Position numbers and translations under genes: made by a program
In this document: positions 16,623-23,948 of the stretch, piece by piece
Layout: each line of letters opens with the position of its first letter
Position numbering within the stretch: the stretch's first letter is position 1
NCBI GenBank assembly: GCA_964561545.1
Contig: CAZLQF010000035.1
Span: 1 to 23,948 of the forward strand
Length of the DNA stretch: 23,948 nucleotides
Direction of reading: 5' to 3'
Origin: CAZLQF01 sp964561545
GTDB lineage: Bacteria; Bacteroidota; Bacteroidia; CAILMK01; CAYYUA01
Notes under the pieces: generated by a model
What the model was told of the DNA's origin: nothing
The model's database searches: none
What the model saw: only the letters and a program-made list of their open reading frames with translations

Positions 16623-17303
16623 AAGCAAAGCTTTTAAGATCAAGCAATCTTACTATTTAAATACATGATATTGATAAACAATTCCTTAAATGAGGGAGGA
16701 ACCTAAATGTCCCATGGTTTTTGAAAACGTATAGCTTTCACCCATTTGTATTTGATTCATTATATAGTACACTTCCTAAACCTGTGTTGCTCATTTGTCA
16801 GGGATGGAAATGTTAATCAAACTGTTATAAAAGGCCGAATCACTTTTAAGCATAAATGGTATAAGGCCGAGACAAGCTACTTGGGATTGAGTGCGGGATA
16901 AAGATTGGTAAAATTCGGAAATCCTGACCTTTTCGTAAACCAATCTGTCTCATTAACGAGAACCGATTACCAATTAATTTGTGGCGCATTGGTTATTTTG
17001 AAGTTTAATGCTGTTGGCCATGGGATTTAATTAAAGTTAAAGAAAACACAGAGTTGCTCCACTAAGCCCTTGCTTTATAAAACCAAAACAAGTTGGGTTC
17101 CCCAAAATTTTTATAGCATGGAAACCAAAGCATATATTCAATAAAAGTAATAGATAACAAGACTGTTTAAAAAGTGAATTTCGTGCTGTATAATAAAGCA
17201 TTTCTTCCATAGAAGCAAGACCTCTGTGGTTATCGCCCAATTTTTTTGTTAACCTACTGACCTTCAAAAACTTAAATAACAAAAGGCCATGAGTTCCGAA
17301 ATA
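16623..17303. other. Gene-free region with dispersed repeat copy 2
   Basis: About 680 bp between the thioredoxin gene and the convergent flavoprotein gene have no convincing coding sequence. A minus-strand frame opens across 17037-17282, but it runs through the repeat and has no protein-like features. The region holds the repeat at 17053-17125 and short inverted motifs (gattggt and accaatc near 16905-16945). It also has two similar short direct segments around tataaggccga near 16826 and 16859. It may be decayed mobile DNA. Confidence 0.55.
17053..17125 (+). repeat. Dispersed repeat, copy 2
   Basis: The 73 bp match 309-381 at 59 positions with no gap, in the same orientation relative to the plus strand. 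Differences are spread through the unit, as expected for old copies drifting under little constraint. See copy 1 for the shared downstream 13-mer and the loss of the hairpin here. Confidence 0.6.
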
Positions 17304-18530
17304 CTATTCACTTTTAACTGCCATCCCGGCCAAATAACCACTCGTCCAAGCATGCTGGAAATTAAAGCCACCTGTTACTCCATCAACATTTAAAATTTCA
17401 CCGACAAAAAACAAACCTGGTATTTTTTTGCATTCAAAAGTGCTAAGGTCTACTTCTTTTAATTCAACGCCGCCTGAAGTTACAAACTCCTCCTTGAAAG
17501 TTGATTTTCCTTGCGCCTCATAATGATCTTTAACCAAATGCTCCACCAACCGGTTCATCTTTTTCTTAGGTAAGTTAATGAATGTTCGGCTTTCACCAAT
17601 TCGTGCCTTTTCGCAAAGCCGGCTCCAAAGCCTATTGGGAATATTGACCACAGGGTTGCTAACCACTAACTTCTTAGGGTTTTGCCTTTGAAACTCATGA
17701 AGTTGATCACGTACTTCTTCTTCCTCCATACCACACCAATTGATCAAAAATGGGAATTGGTAATTCCGTTCATTAAGCTCTAAGGCTGCAAATGCAGACA
17801 ATTTAATAACCGCAGGCCCACTAAAGCCCCAATGCGTAATAAGTATGGGACCTTCCTGTTTTAATTTGGTTTTAGGAATTTGAACGCTGCCATAAGGCAC
17901 TGAGACACCCTGTAAATCTGTTAAACCGCTATCTGGAACATTAAACGTAAAAAGAGACGGAATAGGCGGCGCTACTTGAACTCCGAGGGCTTTGAGCCAA
18001 TCATAAGCAGAGGGATGCGGATGACCGCCGGAGGCAACTATTACTTTCCCGGCATGAAGGGTTTTTCGAGATTTTAGTCCAATAGTAAAACCGTCATTAT
18101 TAGGTGTAATGCTTACTGCCTCGGTACTTTTATAAATTTCAATTCCTTTTTCAAGGGCAGCATTGACAAGGCTGTCGATAATTGTTTGTGAATCATCGGT
18201 CGTTGGGAAGATCCTCCCATCATCCTCAGTTTTAAGCGCTATACCACGATTTCTGAACCAATTAAGGGTATTTTCCGTGGCAAATTTTTGAAAAGCCTTG
18301 TAGAGTTGTTTACCACCTCTCGGGTAATGTTTAACAAGTTCCGCAGGTTTGTAACAATCATGAGCAACGTTGCACCGACCACCCCCACTGATCTTGACTT
18401 TAAAAAGCAGTTTTTTGGTTTTTTCCAATATGGCGATCTTGCGATTGGAGTTTTCACCGGCATGAATGGCAGCAAAGAACCCGGCAGCACCGCCACCTAT
18501 AATGATAATATCAAAATCCAAATTGGTCAT
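17304..18530 (-). CDS. BaiN/HI0933-family flavoprotein (NAD(P)/FAD-dependent oxidoreductase)
   Basis: This 408-aa protein opens with the FAD-binding dinucleotide fold: GGGAAG at residues 12-17 and an acidic strand end near E36. The family signature SGGGRCN follows at 48-54. Near the C-terminus TSGGVELKEVD and GEILNVDGVTGGFNFQHAWTSG close the FAD site. These are hallmarks of the HI0933/YhiN/BaiN family. One clostridial member (BaiN) reduces bile-acid intermediates, but the substrate of most members is unknown, so that role should not be transferred. Length is normal. The start at 18530 lies only 4 nt downstream of a -7 box, so the mRNA may be nearly leaderless. Confidence 0.88.
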   Translation of the reverse strand: MTNLDFDIIIIGGGAAGFFAAIHAGENSNRKIAILEKTKKLLFKVKISGGGRCNVAHDCYKPAELVKHYPRGGKQLYKAFQKFATENTLNWFRNRGIALKTEDDGRIFPTTDDSQTIIDSLVNAALEKGIEIYKSTEAVSITPNNDGFTIGLKSRKTLHAGKVIVASGGHPHPSAYDWLKALGVQVAPPIPSLFTFNVPDSGLTDLQGVSVPYGSVQIPKTKLKQEGPILITHWGFSGPAVIKLSAFAALELNERNYQFPFLINWCGMEEEEVRDQLHEFQRQNPKKLVVSNPVVNIPNRLWSRLCEKARIGESRTFINLPKKKMNRLVEHLVKDHYEAQGKSTFKEEFVTSGGVELKEVDLSTFECKKIPGLFFVGEILNVDGVTGGFNFQHAWTSGYLAGMAVKSE

Positions 18531-18534
18531 GGTG

Positions 18535-18542
18535 CAAAAATA
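18535..18542 (-). promoter_or_regulatory. Bacteroidota -7 box (TATTTTTG) before the flavoprotein gene
   Basis: On the minus strand TATTTTTG matches TAnnTTTG but ends 4 nt before the ATG. If used, transcription would start at or just inside the start codon, giving a leaderless message. No -33 TTG is seen at 17-23 nt. It may be a chance match in AT-rich DNA. Confidence 0.3.
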
Positions 18543-18671
18543 AGATCAAGCATTGATATCATAACCCCTTTTCATTGAAGTTTTTTAGCAATCACTAATT
18601 TCAGTCGGATGTATTAAATTCATAACTGTTTCAAAATGTTAACTTTCATTGAATAAAAAAAGCGCTACTTT

Positions 18672-19478
18672 ATGAGCAACTTCAAGATGCTTCATTGGTT
18701 TTTTCCTTTCATTTTTATAATGCTGTTAGGGACCACCTTACATGGATGTACGCCATCGGGAGAAGGCTCCAAGAAAGCGACCGAAGCAGCTAAATCAAGG
18801 GAAAGTAAAAAAGCCTCAATCAATGAAAATCCTCAGGAATCCCGCTGGCAAGCCAAAGCATGCCAAATGGTAAACAACCAGATCAAAGCCAGAGGTATTG
18901 AAGACCAGGACCTTTTGGAAGTGATGAAAAAAACGCCCCGTCATCGATTCGTACCTGAGGAACACCAAGCCCGGGCTTACCGAGACCGGCCTTTGCCGAT
19001 CGGCCATGACCAAACCATTTCGCAACCTTACATTGTAGCTTTGATGACGGAATTGTTAGACCTGAACGGCCAACAAAATGTGCTTGAAATCGGAACCGGT
19101 TCTGGTTATCAGGCCTCCATATTAGCACAACTGGCTGACCAGGTTTATACCATTGAGATTGTAGAAGCATTGGCCAATACCGCTCAATCAAGGCTTAAAA
19201 AAATGGATTACAACAACGTTCAAGTAAAACATGGGAATGGCTATAAAGGATGGCCACAGCATGCACCTTTTGATCGAATTATGGTTACAGCTGCCCCAGA
19301 CGAAATTCCCTCAGCTTTAAAGGAACAATTAAAAAAAGGCGGTAAAATGGTTTTGCCGGTAGGCGATCGCTTCCAAGAATTGAAAGTAATAACCAAGAAT
19401 CAAAAGGGCAACCTCGAAGAGCAGACTATTACAGGGGTACGATTTGTGCCAATGATCAATCCACCGGAAAAAGACTGA
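18672..19478 (+). CDS. pcm: Protein-L-isoaspartate O-methyltransferase, lipoprotein form
   Basis: The enzyme methylates isoaspartyl residues in damaged proteins using S-adenosylmethionine and so starts their repair. The catalytic region (about residues 58-262) is complete: the active-site segment GHDQTISQPYIVALM at 111-125 and SAM-binding motif I LEIGTGSGYQ at 138-147. FDRIMVTAAPDEIP and the C-terminal RFVPM follow. What is unusual is the N-terminus: a hydrophobic signal (about 8-22) ends in L-H-G-C at 23-26 and is followed by a polar linker to about 57. The enzyme may therefore be lipidated and outside the cytosol. His in the lipobox is not ideal, so a simple signal anchor is also possible. 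ATG at 18672 or 18687 could be used. Confidence 0.88.
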   Translation: MSNFKMLHWFFPFIFIMLLGTTLHGCTPSGEGSKKATEAAKSRESKKASINENPQESRWQAKACQMVNNQIKARGIEDQDLLEVMKKTPRHRFVPEEHQARAYRDRPLPIGHDQTISQPYIVALMTELLDLNGQQNVLEIGTGSGYQASILAQLADQVYTIEIVEALANTAQSRLKKMDYNNVQVKHGNGYKGWPQHAPFDRIMVTAAPDEIPSALKEQLKKGGKMVLPVGDRFQELKVITKNQKGNLEEQTITGVRFVPMINPPEKD

Positions 19479-19489
19479 TAGAATCAGTC
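19473..19489 (+). terminator. Possible terminator after pcm
   Basis: GACTGAT at 19473-19479, a 3-nt loop and ATCAGTC at 19483-19489 form a perfect 7-bp stem that includes the pcm stop codon. A T-rich but interrupted stretch (cgttgttgttc) follows, so it is a weak candidate for intrinsic termination or RNA 3'-end protection. Confidence 0.35.
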
Positions 19490-19556
19490 CGTTGTTGTTC
19501 TAAATGAGAAGGCATTAAGTAGATGCTACAGCTTTTAACAACCAATTGAATGAAAC

Positions 19557-20861
19557 ATGCCGGTCCAACCTAATTCAAGAAAGATAGGGGTAGGAACTGC
19601 CACTTCCATTGTGATAGGCAACATGGTTGGAACCGGTATTTTTACCACCACCGGGCTAATTTTAGCCGATGTCCATGAACCATTGGCTGTTATGATCATA
19701 TGGTTGATAGGAGGCTTAGCAGCCCTTTGCGGTGCACTGACCTACGCTGAATTGGGCGCGACCATGCCTCATAGTGGTGGCGAATATCATTACTTGAGCC
19801 GCTTATATCACCCCATCGTAGGATTTATATCTGGATGGATCTCTTTAATCGTTGGGTTTTCAGCACCTATTGCTGCAGTAGCCATCGCTTTTGCCAAATA
19901 TACCCAGCAAGTGATCAACGGTATTCCAGAAATCCCGACCGCTGTAATAACAGTACTTGGTTTGTCACTTCTTCACCTCTGGTATGTTAAAATAGGCAGT
20001 CAAATCCACAATGGCTTTACTTGGCTCAAAGTCCTATTGATCATTGCATTGATCGTTGGTGGAATCTTAATGGCCTCCAAAGCAGATTATTCCCTTGCTA
20101 TTCTTGAAGTAAATGAAAGTTGGGGTGCGTTGTTAAATCCTGGTTTTGCTACGAGCTTAATCTTTGCGATGTATGCCTATTCAGGTTGGAATGCAGCTGC
20201 TTATTTAGGGGGAGAAATTAAATGGCCTGAACGCAACTTACCTTTGGCATTGATAGCCGGAACCCTCATTGTAACAATACTTTACCTTGGGCTCAATTTC
20301 TTTTATCTGGCTTACGTGCCTCCTGAAAAACTCTCAGGCAAAGTAGAAGTGGCCCATTATGCTGCCAAAGCCATACTGGGACCATCAGGTAGCATCATTA
20401 CTTCCGTTATCGTGGCTATGGCTTGCTTATCATCGATCAGTGCTATGATGATGAGCGGTCCGCGCATTTACCAAAAAATCGGAGAAGATCATGCATTCTT
20501 TAAATGGTTCTCCAAAACATCATCGTATGGAGCACCCTATGTGGCGATTTTAGCTCAAATGGTAATAGCGCAGGTTTTCATTCTTACTTTGGCTTTTGAT
20601 ACCATCCTTACCTACGTGGGGTTTACGCTTAGTTTGTTTGCTGCTTTGGCGGTTGGGGGAATTTTTATCCTTAAAAAAAAGCGCAACATTGCACCTGCAT
20701 CCTATAAAACATGGGGCTATCCATTCGTACCTGCTATTTTTATTTTAGTAATGGCTTGGATGACGAGCCATACCTTGGTTACCAAGCCTATGGCCTCATT
20801 AGCAGGTATTGGAACAATGGCGGTGGGTGCAGTGATTTATTATGCCGCTCAAGGTAAATAA
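19557..20861 (+). CDS. APC-family amino-acid permease
   Basis: This 434-aa integral membrane protein has about twelve hydrophobic segments by eye, starting near residues 11-37, 43-66 and 87-112 and ending near 412-431. TM1 carries the APC-superfamily signature IGNMVGTGIF, whose broken helix binds the amino-acid backbone. AELGATMPHSGGEYHYL after TM2 is also a family feature. Transport is expected to be cation-coupled or exchange across the inner membrane; the substrate cannot be read from the sequence. Similarity to LAT/serine-threonine exchanger-like bacterial members is possible. It lies 78 nt after pcm behind a possible terminator and is convergent with the small gene at 20923. Confidence 0.9.
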   Translation: MPVQPNSRKIGVGTATSIVIGNMVGTGIFTTTGLILADVHEPLAVMIIWLIGGLAALCGALTYAELGATMPHSGGEYHYLSRLYHPIVGFISGWISLIVGFSAPIAAVAIAFAKYTQQVINGIPEIPTAVITVLGLSLLHLWYVKIGSQIHNGFTWLKVLLIIALIVGGILMASKADYSLAILEVNESWGALLNPGFATSLIFAMYAYSGWNAAAYLGGEIKWPERNLPLALIAGTLIVTILYLGLNFFYLAYVPPEKLSGKVEVAHYAAKAILGPSGSIITSVIVAMACLSSISAMMMSGPRIYQKIGEDHAFFKWFSKTSSYGAPYVAILAQMVIAQVFILTLAFDTILTYVGFTLSLFAALAVGGIFILKKKRNIAPASYKTWGYPFVPAIFILVMAWMTSHTLVTKPMASLAGIGTMAVGAVIYYAAQGK

Positions 20862-20922
20862 CTAACTTGTTGAATATTAAATTGAAATGCTACAAAAGAT
20901 TTGAGTGAAATAGCGTTATAGC

Positions 20923-21162
20923 CTAAGTAATGATCATTTGTAAAAACGCTTCGCTTTCTTGATCAGAAAATGTTACCCCTGCATATTTAATGGCTGATTG
21001 AAGTTGATGCCTACATTGGTTCTCATCCTCACCTATTGATTGGCCCATTTCATCCTGCAATACAATTAAAATTTTGCGGGCTTTTTTGGCAAAATTCCAT
21101 ACATTGATTGCCTCCGCTTTTGCTTGCAGTTCTTCATCCGTAACGTTCAGGTTATAACCCAT
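20923..21162 (-). CDS. Small hypothetical protein
   Basis: This encodes a 79-aa protein starting MGYNLNVTDEEL. An in-frame TTG lies eight codons upstream, but the ATG is preferred. It appears all-helical: a charged first helix (DEELQAKAEAINVWNFAKKARKI), then IVLQDEMGQ, a HQLQSAIKYAG helix, and a final FSDQESEAFLQMI helix. There is no signal peptide, membrane segment or recognised motif; I do not recognise the family. It starts 56 nt downstream of the coaD stop on the same strand, so it may be co-transcribed with coaD. Confidence 0.65.
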   Translation of the reverse strand: MGYNLNVTDEELQAKAEAINVWNFAKKARKILIVLQDEMGQSIGEDENQCRHQLQSAIKYAGVTFSDQESEAFLQMIIT

Positions 21163-21218
21163 TTGGGAGTTTTTATTTGAAAGCAATTTTGATATTCGGT
21201 AAAACCAAATCGACAGGA

Positions 21219-21695
21219 TTAAACACTTCCATTAATTACTTCTGCAACTTCAATGGGAACAAATGCTTCTATAGGTCCACCCGATTTGTAGATCTCGCGA
21301 ACAATAGTAGAGCTAATGGCTTGGTTGTTTGGATTGGTGGTTAAAAAGATGGTTTCTAACTCCGGATCAAGTGTTTCATTCATCTCTAAAATCGATTTTT
21401 CATGTTCAAAATCTGATGTATTACGAATACCACGAATGATAAAGGGGGCTTCAATTTTTTTGCAAAATTCGGTGGTAAGGCCCTCGAAGCTGGATACGAA
21501 TATGGATCCATCCTTATTATACAAATGTTCGATCATTTCTATTCGTTGCTCAAGGGAAAAGAGATTCGTTTTATTGGTATTGACACCTATCGCAATGTGA
21601 ATTTTACCAAAGATTTTTTGAGCCTTATGGATCACATCTTCATGGCCGAGGGTGAAAGGATCAAAAGTACCAGGAAAAACAGCTGTTTTCGTCAT
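21219..21695 (-). CDS. coaD: Phosphopantetheine adenylyltransferase
   Basis: CoaD transfers AMP from ATP to 4'-phosphopantetheine to give dephospho-CoA, the penultimate step of coenzyme A synthesis in the cytosol. The 158-aa protein has the nucleotidyltransferase start FPGTFDPFTLGH (TLGH at residues 15-18), RGIRN at 88-92 and ISSTIVRE at 127-134, all expected for CoaD. Length is normal. The frame is open 16 codons upstream, but that extension (MLLIILLFLDG) is not part of the family; the start MTKTAVFPGTF at 21695 is correct in form. A -7 box lies 21 nt upstream. The thiD gene ends 82 nt before it on the same strand. Confidence 0.95.
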   Translation of the reverse strand: MTKTAVFPGTFDPFTLGHEDVIHKAQKIFGKIHIAIGVNTNKTNLFSLEQRIEMIEHLYNKDGSIFVSSFEGLTTEFCKKIEAPFIIRGIRNTSDFEHEKSILEMNETLDPELETIFLTTNPNNQAISSTIVREIYKSGGPIEAFVPIEVAEVINGSV

Positions 21696-21716
21696 ATTGA
21701 TTGCTTTAAAACCATC

Positions 21717-21724
21717 CAAAAATA
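21717..21724 (-). promoter_or_regulatory. Bacteroidota -7 box (TATTTTTG) for coaD
   Basis: On the minus strand TATTTTTG matches TAnnTTTG and ends 21 nt before the coaD ATG. It supports the shorter coaD start, because the longer open frame would begin upstream of this box. No clear -33 TTG is visible. Confidence 0.45.
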
Positions 21725-21777
21725 ACAAAATGATTAATAACACATTGCTCAGAATTTGGGCAAGGTTGTTTTAAAAG

Positions 21778-22590
21778 TTATTCATTCCACCATTGAAAAA
21801 AATGATGGACAGGGCCTTGGCCTTGCCCGTATTTAATATCAGATCCTGCTTGCAAAGCTCCGTTGATAAAGTTTTTAGAATGGCGAACCGCATCCTTGAT
21901 CACAAATCCACGAGCTATATAAGCTGCAATGGCTGAAGAAAGGGCACAACCTGTACCATGCGTATTTTCCGTTTTTATTCGAGGTGCCTCTAAATGATAA
22001 ACGCTATCATGTTCATGGTCATACAATACATCATTACTGCTTTCAGTATTTAAATGCCCCCCTTTTAATAAGACAAATTTAGAACCATATTGGGTCAATG
22101 ACCTGACCGCCTCTTCCATTTGCTCTTCTTCTGTGATCTTTTGATCCAACATTTCAGAAGCTTCACCCAGATTGGGGGTTATAACGGAAGCTAAAGGCAG
22201 AATTTGCTCATTGAGGGCCTCAATAGCATCATCTTCAAGCAATTTATCTCCGCTTTTGGCCACCATAACGGGATCCACAATAACATTGGTGGCATCATAC
22301 TCCTTTAATTTATCAGCTACGATTTTGACAACCGCTCGGGAATGAAGCATACCGATTTTGACAGCATCCGGCGGTAAGTCCATAAAAATGGAGTCCAATT
22401 GCTGCCCTATAAACTCCGGGGGAATGGGAAAAATACCTTGAACACCTGTGGTATTTTGGGCCGTTAATGCCGTAATGGCAGACATTCCATAGGTCTGAAG
22501 CGCGGAAAAAGTTTTTAAGTCCGCTTGGATACCAGCTCCACCGCCACTGTCTGACCCTGCTATGGTTAATGTCATGGGCAATGTTTTCAT
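21778..22590 (-). CDS. thiD: Hydroxymethylpyrimidine/phosphomethylpyrimidine kinase
   Basis: ThiD phosphorylates 4-amino-5-hydroxymethyl-2-methylpyrimidine twice to make HMP-PP for thiamin synthesis or salvage. The 270-aa ribokinase-fold protein has AGSDSGGGAG at residues 11-20 (substrate site), VDPVMVAKSG at 105-114, LLKGGH at 174-179, and the anion-hole/catalytic GTGC at 212-215. These match ThiD closely. No TPP riboswitch (thi box) is visible upstream and no other thiamin gene adjoins, so it may serve salvage or be regulated elsewhere. A start at M6 is also possible. It precedes coaD on the same strand, placing two cofactor genes side by side. Confidence 0.94.
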   Translation of the reverse strand: MKTLPMTLTIAGSDSGGGAGIQADLKTFSALQTYGMSAITALTAQNTTGVQGIFPIPPEFIGQQLDSIFMDLPPDAVKIGMLHSRAVVKIVADKLKEYDATNVIVDPVMVAKSGDKLLEDDAIEALNEQILPLASVITPNLGEASEMLDQKITEEEQMEEAVRSLTQYGSKFVLLKGGHLNTESSNDVLYDHEHDSVYHLEAPRIKTENTHGTGCALSSAIAAYIARGFVIKDAVRHSKNFINGALQAGSDIKYGQGQGPVHHFFQWWNE

Positions 22591-22928
22591 AGACTACGCT
22601 TTTGTTTCCAAATTTCTAAAAATCAACAAGGTTGTTATCAATTCTGTTGTCGTTGATCTTAATTTAAGGGGCGGTTGCTTATGAAATACGTTGGTTTGCT
22701 TATACGCTTGAAAGTGCTGAATTAGAGGCATACATACCTTATATATCCATCTTAAAAAAGGACTTGCCACCCATCCACAAGTTCATGTTAAATTGTAAAT
22801 CACCCCGTTAAAAACTGAAGTATTTTGCAAACTTTCATTAAAGTAAAGCAAAAGCCTTTGATCATGTCATTTAAAACGTATCTAAAAAACTTGAAAAGTT
22901 TCCCGCATTTATTTACGGAAAAAACTGA
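22591..22928. other. Gene-free region upstream of thiD
   Basis: About 340 bp of AT-rich sequence upstream of thiD contain only very short open frames (for example a 27-codon frame from an ATG at 22864) with no recognisable features. The thiD promoter should lie here, but no exact TAnnTTTG box was found near the start. The part nearest 22928 grades into the transposase remnant. Confidence 0.5.
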
Positions 22929-23222
22929 AGAAGCCAAAGAAAGGTAAAACGATCACAGCTTGGCAATGCTGCGAAGTTAATTGAGCTACCAAATAATTTT
23001 GATAAACTTGTGAATGTGTTTAAGCGATACCATGAACAAGAAGAAATATTTTTCGATTTTACCTTAGCATCAAAGAGGATTGCTCATGCGTTTACCCATG
23101 CCTCAACACCAGAACAAAATGCTTTTGTTGCAGCTTTTCATTCGATTATTCAAAATCCTTTTTGCGAGCAATTGAATTCGATTCAATCCAGAAAGCAAGT
23201 GAAAAACTTGATAGGTTTATGA
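22929..23222 (+). pseudogene. Transposase remnant (rve/IS3-type integrase core)
   Basis: The frame is open from 22929 and becomes recognisable in the last 60 residues. FTHASTPEQNAFVAAFHSI matches the end of the integrase core of IS3-type OrfB transposases, where the form is T-P-x-x-N-A-x-x-E-x-F-H-S. The N-terminal catalytic part is absent, and there is no proper ATG (a GTG at 23010 is the first start-like codon). The third catalytic residue, normally Glu, reads Ala (gca at 23130-23132). It is therefore a truncated and inactive relic. No matching terminal inverted repeats were found around it. Confidence 0.6.
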
Positions 23223-23407
23223 ATTTCTAAAATCAGAAAAGATTACATGGAACCTTAGGAAATGAAAGCCCATATAATTTCCTTCGAAACACACAAAAAC
23301 CTCACGTATTAAGGCTTTTGCCTTGTTCCGAATTTCAGGTTGGTGGAGCACCCTAAAATTAATTATAACTTGTAGGGGCCATCCCAATAATTGAATGAGT
23401 TTGGTTT

Positions 23408-23653
23408 TCAGACATACCTTGGATGATAAATTAGAGAAAAAGCACCGGTTATAGCACTACCACTTGATGAAATTCTGGTTTTAACAAAGCCTCTTTCCAT
23501 AACTTGTTCTGCACCTTCTTGAACAGCCAATTTACTTGCCAATGAAATCGCTTCTTCCATAAGTTTTTCTACCGCTTTTTCTTCCACCTTTTCAGCTGGT
23601 TGTTTTTGAATGCCCCCTTGAGATTTCATGTATTTTCTAATTTTATCCTCCAT
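23408..23653 (-). pseudogene. C-terminal variable tail of the interrupted RHS gene
   Basis: This 81-codon frame starting MEDKIRKYMKS is in the same reading frame as the RHS fragment at 23723-23948, separated only by two TAA codons. The frame stays open from just after the second TAA, adding NRFIDHFEFEGSKYLG before the ATG, which is the usual end of the RHS core. The tail is helical, with a Lys/Glu-rich segment (AEKVEEKAVEKLMEEA) and a hydrophobic ending. In RHS proteins this position holds the variable domain, sometimes a toxin, but I recognise no toxin motif. It could be translated alone from the ATG; a broken tail is the simpler reading. Only a weak hairpin lies downstream (23257-23283), and no immunity gene is visible. 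Confidence 0.55.
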
Positions 23654-23722
23654 TCCAAGGTACTTTGAACCTTCAAATTCAAAATGATCAATAAAGCGAT
23701 TTTAAGAGAAAACATAAGGACT

Positions 23723-23948
23723 TTAATCTGGGAAACTATCAATTAATGGATCAACCGAGAAAAACCTTCCAATTCTGTTATCACTAATTCGATATTTAAA
23801 CCCGTAAGCATTTCCTTCCCCGTACAACTCGTTCAGCTTCTCCCGTCCCTGGAACCCAAACCTATACCCATCCGTACTATCCGCCTCATACCTCCTACCC
23901 GGCTGCATCATGCCGAAAGGATAATAATCCTGTTCGGTAGCTACATCG
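23723..23948 (-). CDS. RHS repeat-associated core protein, partial (C-terminal end)
   Basis: The frame enters at the right edge of the window and reads DVATEQDYYPFGMMQPGRRY, then GYRFGFQGREKLNELYGEGN, then YRISDNRIGRFFSVDPL. These are the conserved closing motifs of the RHS/YD-repeat core, the large secreted shell-forming proteins that carry variable C-terminal domains. The gene begins outside the window; only about 74 codons are visible. Translation stops at a TAA (23723-23725) in a place where the family continues with LSPYVFSLNR-like sequence, and the downstream DNA still encodes that continuation. This end therefore looks truncated by mutation. Confidence 0.85.
   Translation of the reverse strand, partial: DVATEQDYYPFGMMQPGRRYEADSTDGYRFGFQGREKLNELYGEGNAYGFKYRISDNRIGRFFSVDPLIDSFPD

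Noticed and set aside
17037..17282. Minus-strand open frame of about 81 codons
   Set aside because: It runs through the dispersed repeat and has no protein-like composition or start context. Treated as non-coding.
21696..21743. In-frame N-terminal extension of coaD that looks like a membrane segment
   Set aside because: CoaD is cytosolic and begins just before FPGTFDPF. The extension spans the -7 box at 21717-21724.
22591..22800. Possible TPP riboswitch upstream of thiD
   Set aside because: No thi-box core (CUGAGA-like) or paired helices were found on the minus strand before the start.
23257..23283. Hairpin aggaaat/atttcct between the transposase relic and the RHS tail as a terminator
   Set aside because: The 7-bp AT-rich stem has a 13-nt loop and no T tract on either side. 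It could be chance.
23408..23948. RHS toxin-immunity module
   Set aside because: The core is interrupted, the tail has no recognised toxin motif, and no immunity-like gene lies downstream on the minus strand within the window.

Overview
The window reads as a piece of a Bacteroidota chromosome, most likely order Cytophagales. The evidence is AT-rich DNA, type IX secretion (T9SS)-style C-terminal domains, a Porin_10-type outer-membrane barrel, several SPII lipoproteins, an LpxK lipid A kinase, and repeated TAnnTTTG promoter boxes typical of Bacteroidota. Most of it is housekeeping and cell-envelope content. No tRNA, rRNA, CRISPR array or prophage was recognised.

Layout. 1-1243 has no gene: it holds a 150-bp MITE-like element with perfect 18-bp inverted repeats, one copy of a dispersed repeat and a 22-bp palindrome. 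1244-5215 (minus) is a tight run: a Nif3-like metal protein, an overlapping coiled-coil C4 zinc-ribbon protein, a TPR protein and a small lipoprotein. A divergent plus-strand unit starts at 5471 with lpxK, overlapped by a purine nucleoside phosphorylase gene. It is followed by a secreted LVIVD/choice-of-anchor-B protein coupled to a putative porin, then a small lipoprotein. At 11334-12595 (minus) asd is coupled through TAATG to a cytochrome b5-like mini-protein. 12657-16622 (plus) holds a 1129-aa surface protein with three lamin-tail domains and a periplasmic thioredoxin.

16623-17303 is gene-free and holds the second copy of the dispersed repeat. A BaiN/HI0933-family flavoprotein (minus) follows, then an unusual lipoprotein form of protein-L-isoaspartate methyltransferase and an APC amino-acid permease (plus). 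A minus-strand group has thiD, coaD and a small unknown gene. From 22591 to the end the DNA is decayed accessory sequence: a transposase remnant whose catalytic glutamate appears lost, and the 3' end of an RHS-repeat gene. The RHS frame is interrupted by two TAA codons exactly where leucines are expected, but stays open on either side.

I found no convincing new defence or biosynthetic system. The points most worth a second look are the twice-interrupted RHS terminus, the lipidated isoaspartate methyltransferase, the asd/cytochrome-b5 coupling, the coupled LVIVD-porin pair, and the two mobile or dispersed repeats in gene-free DNA.
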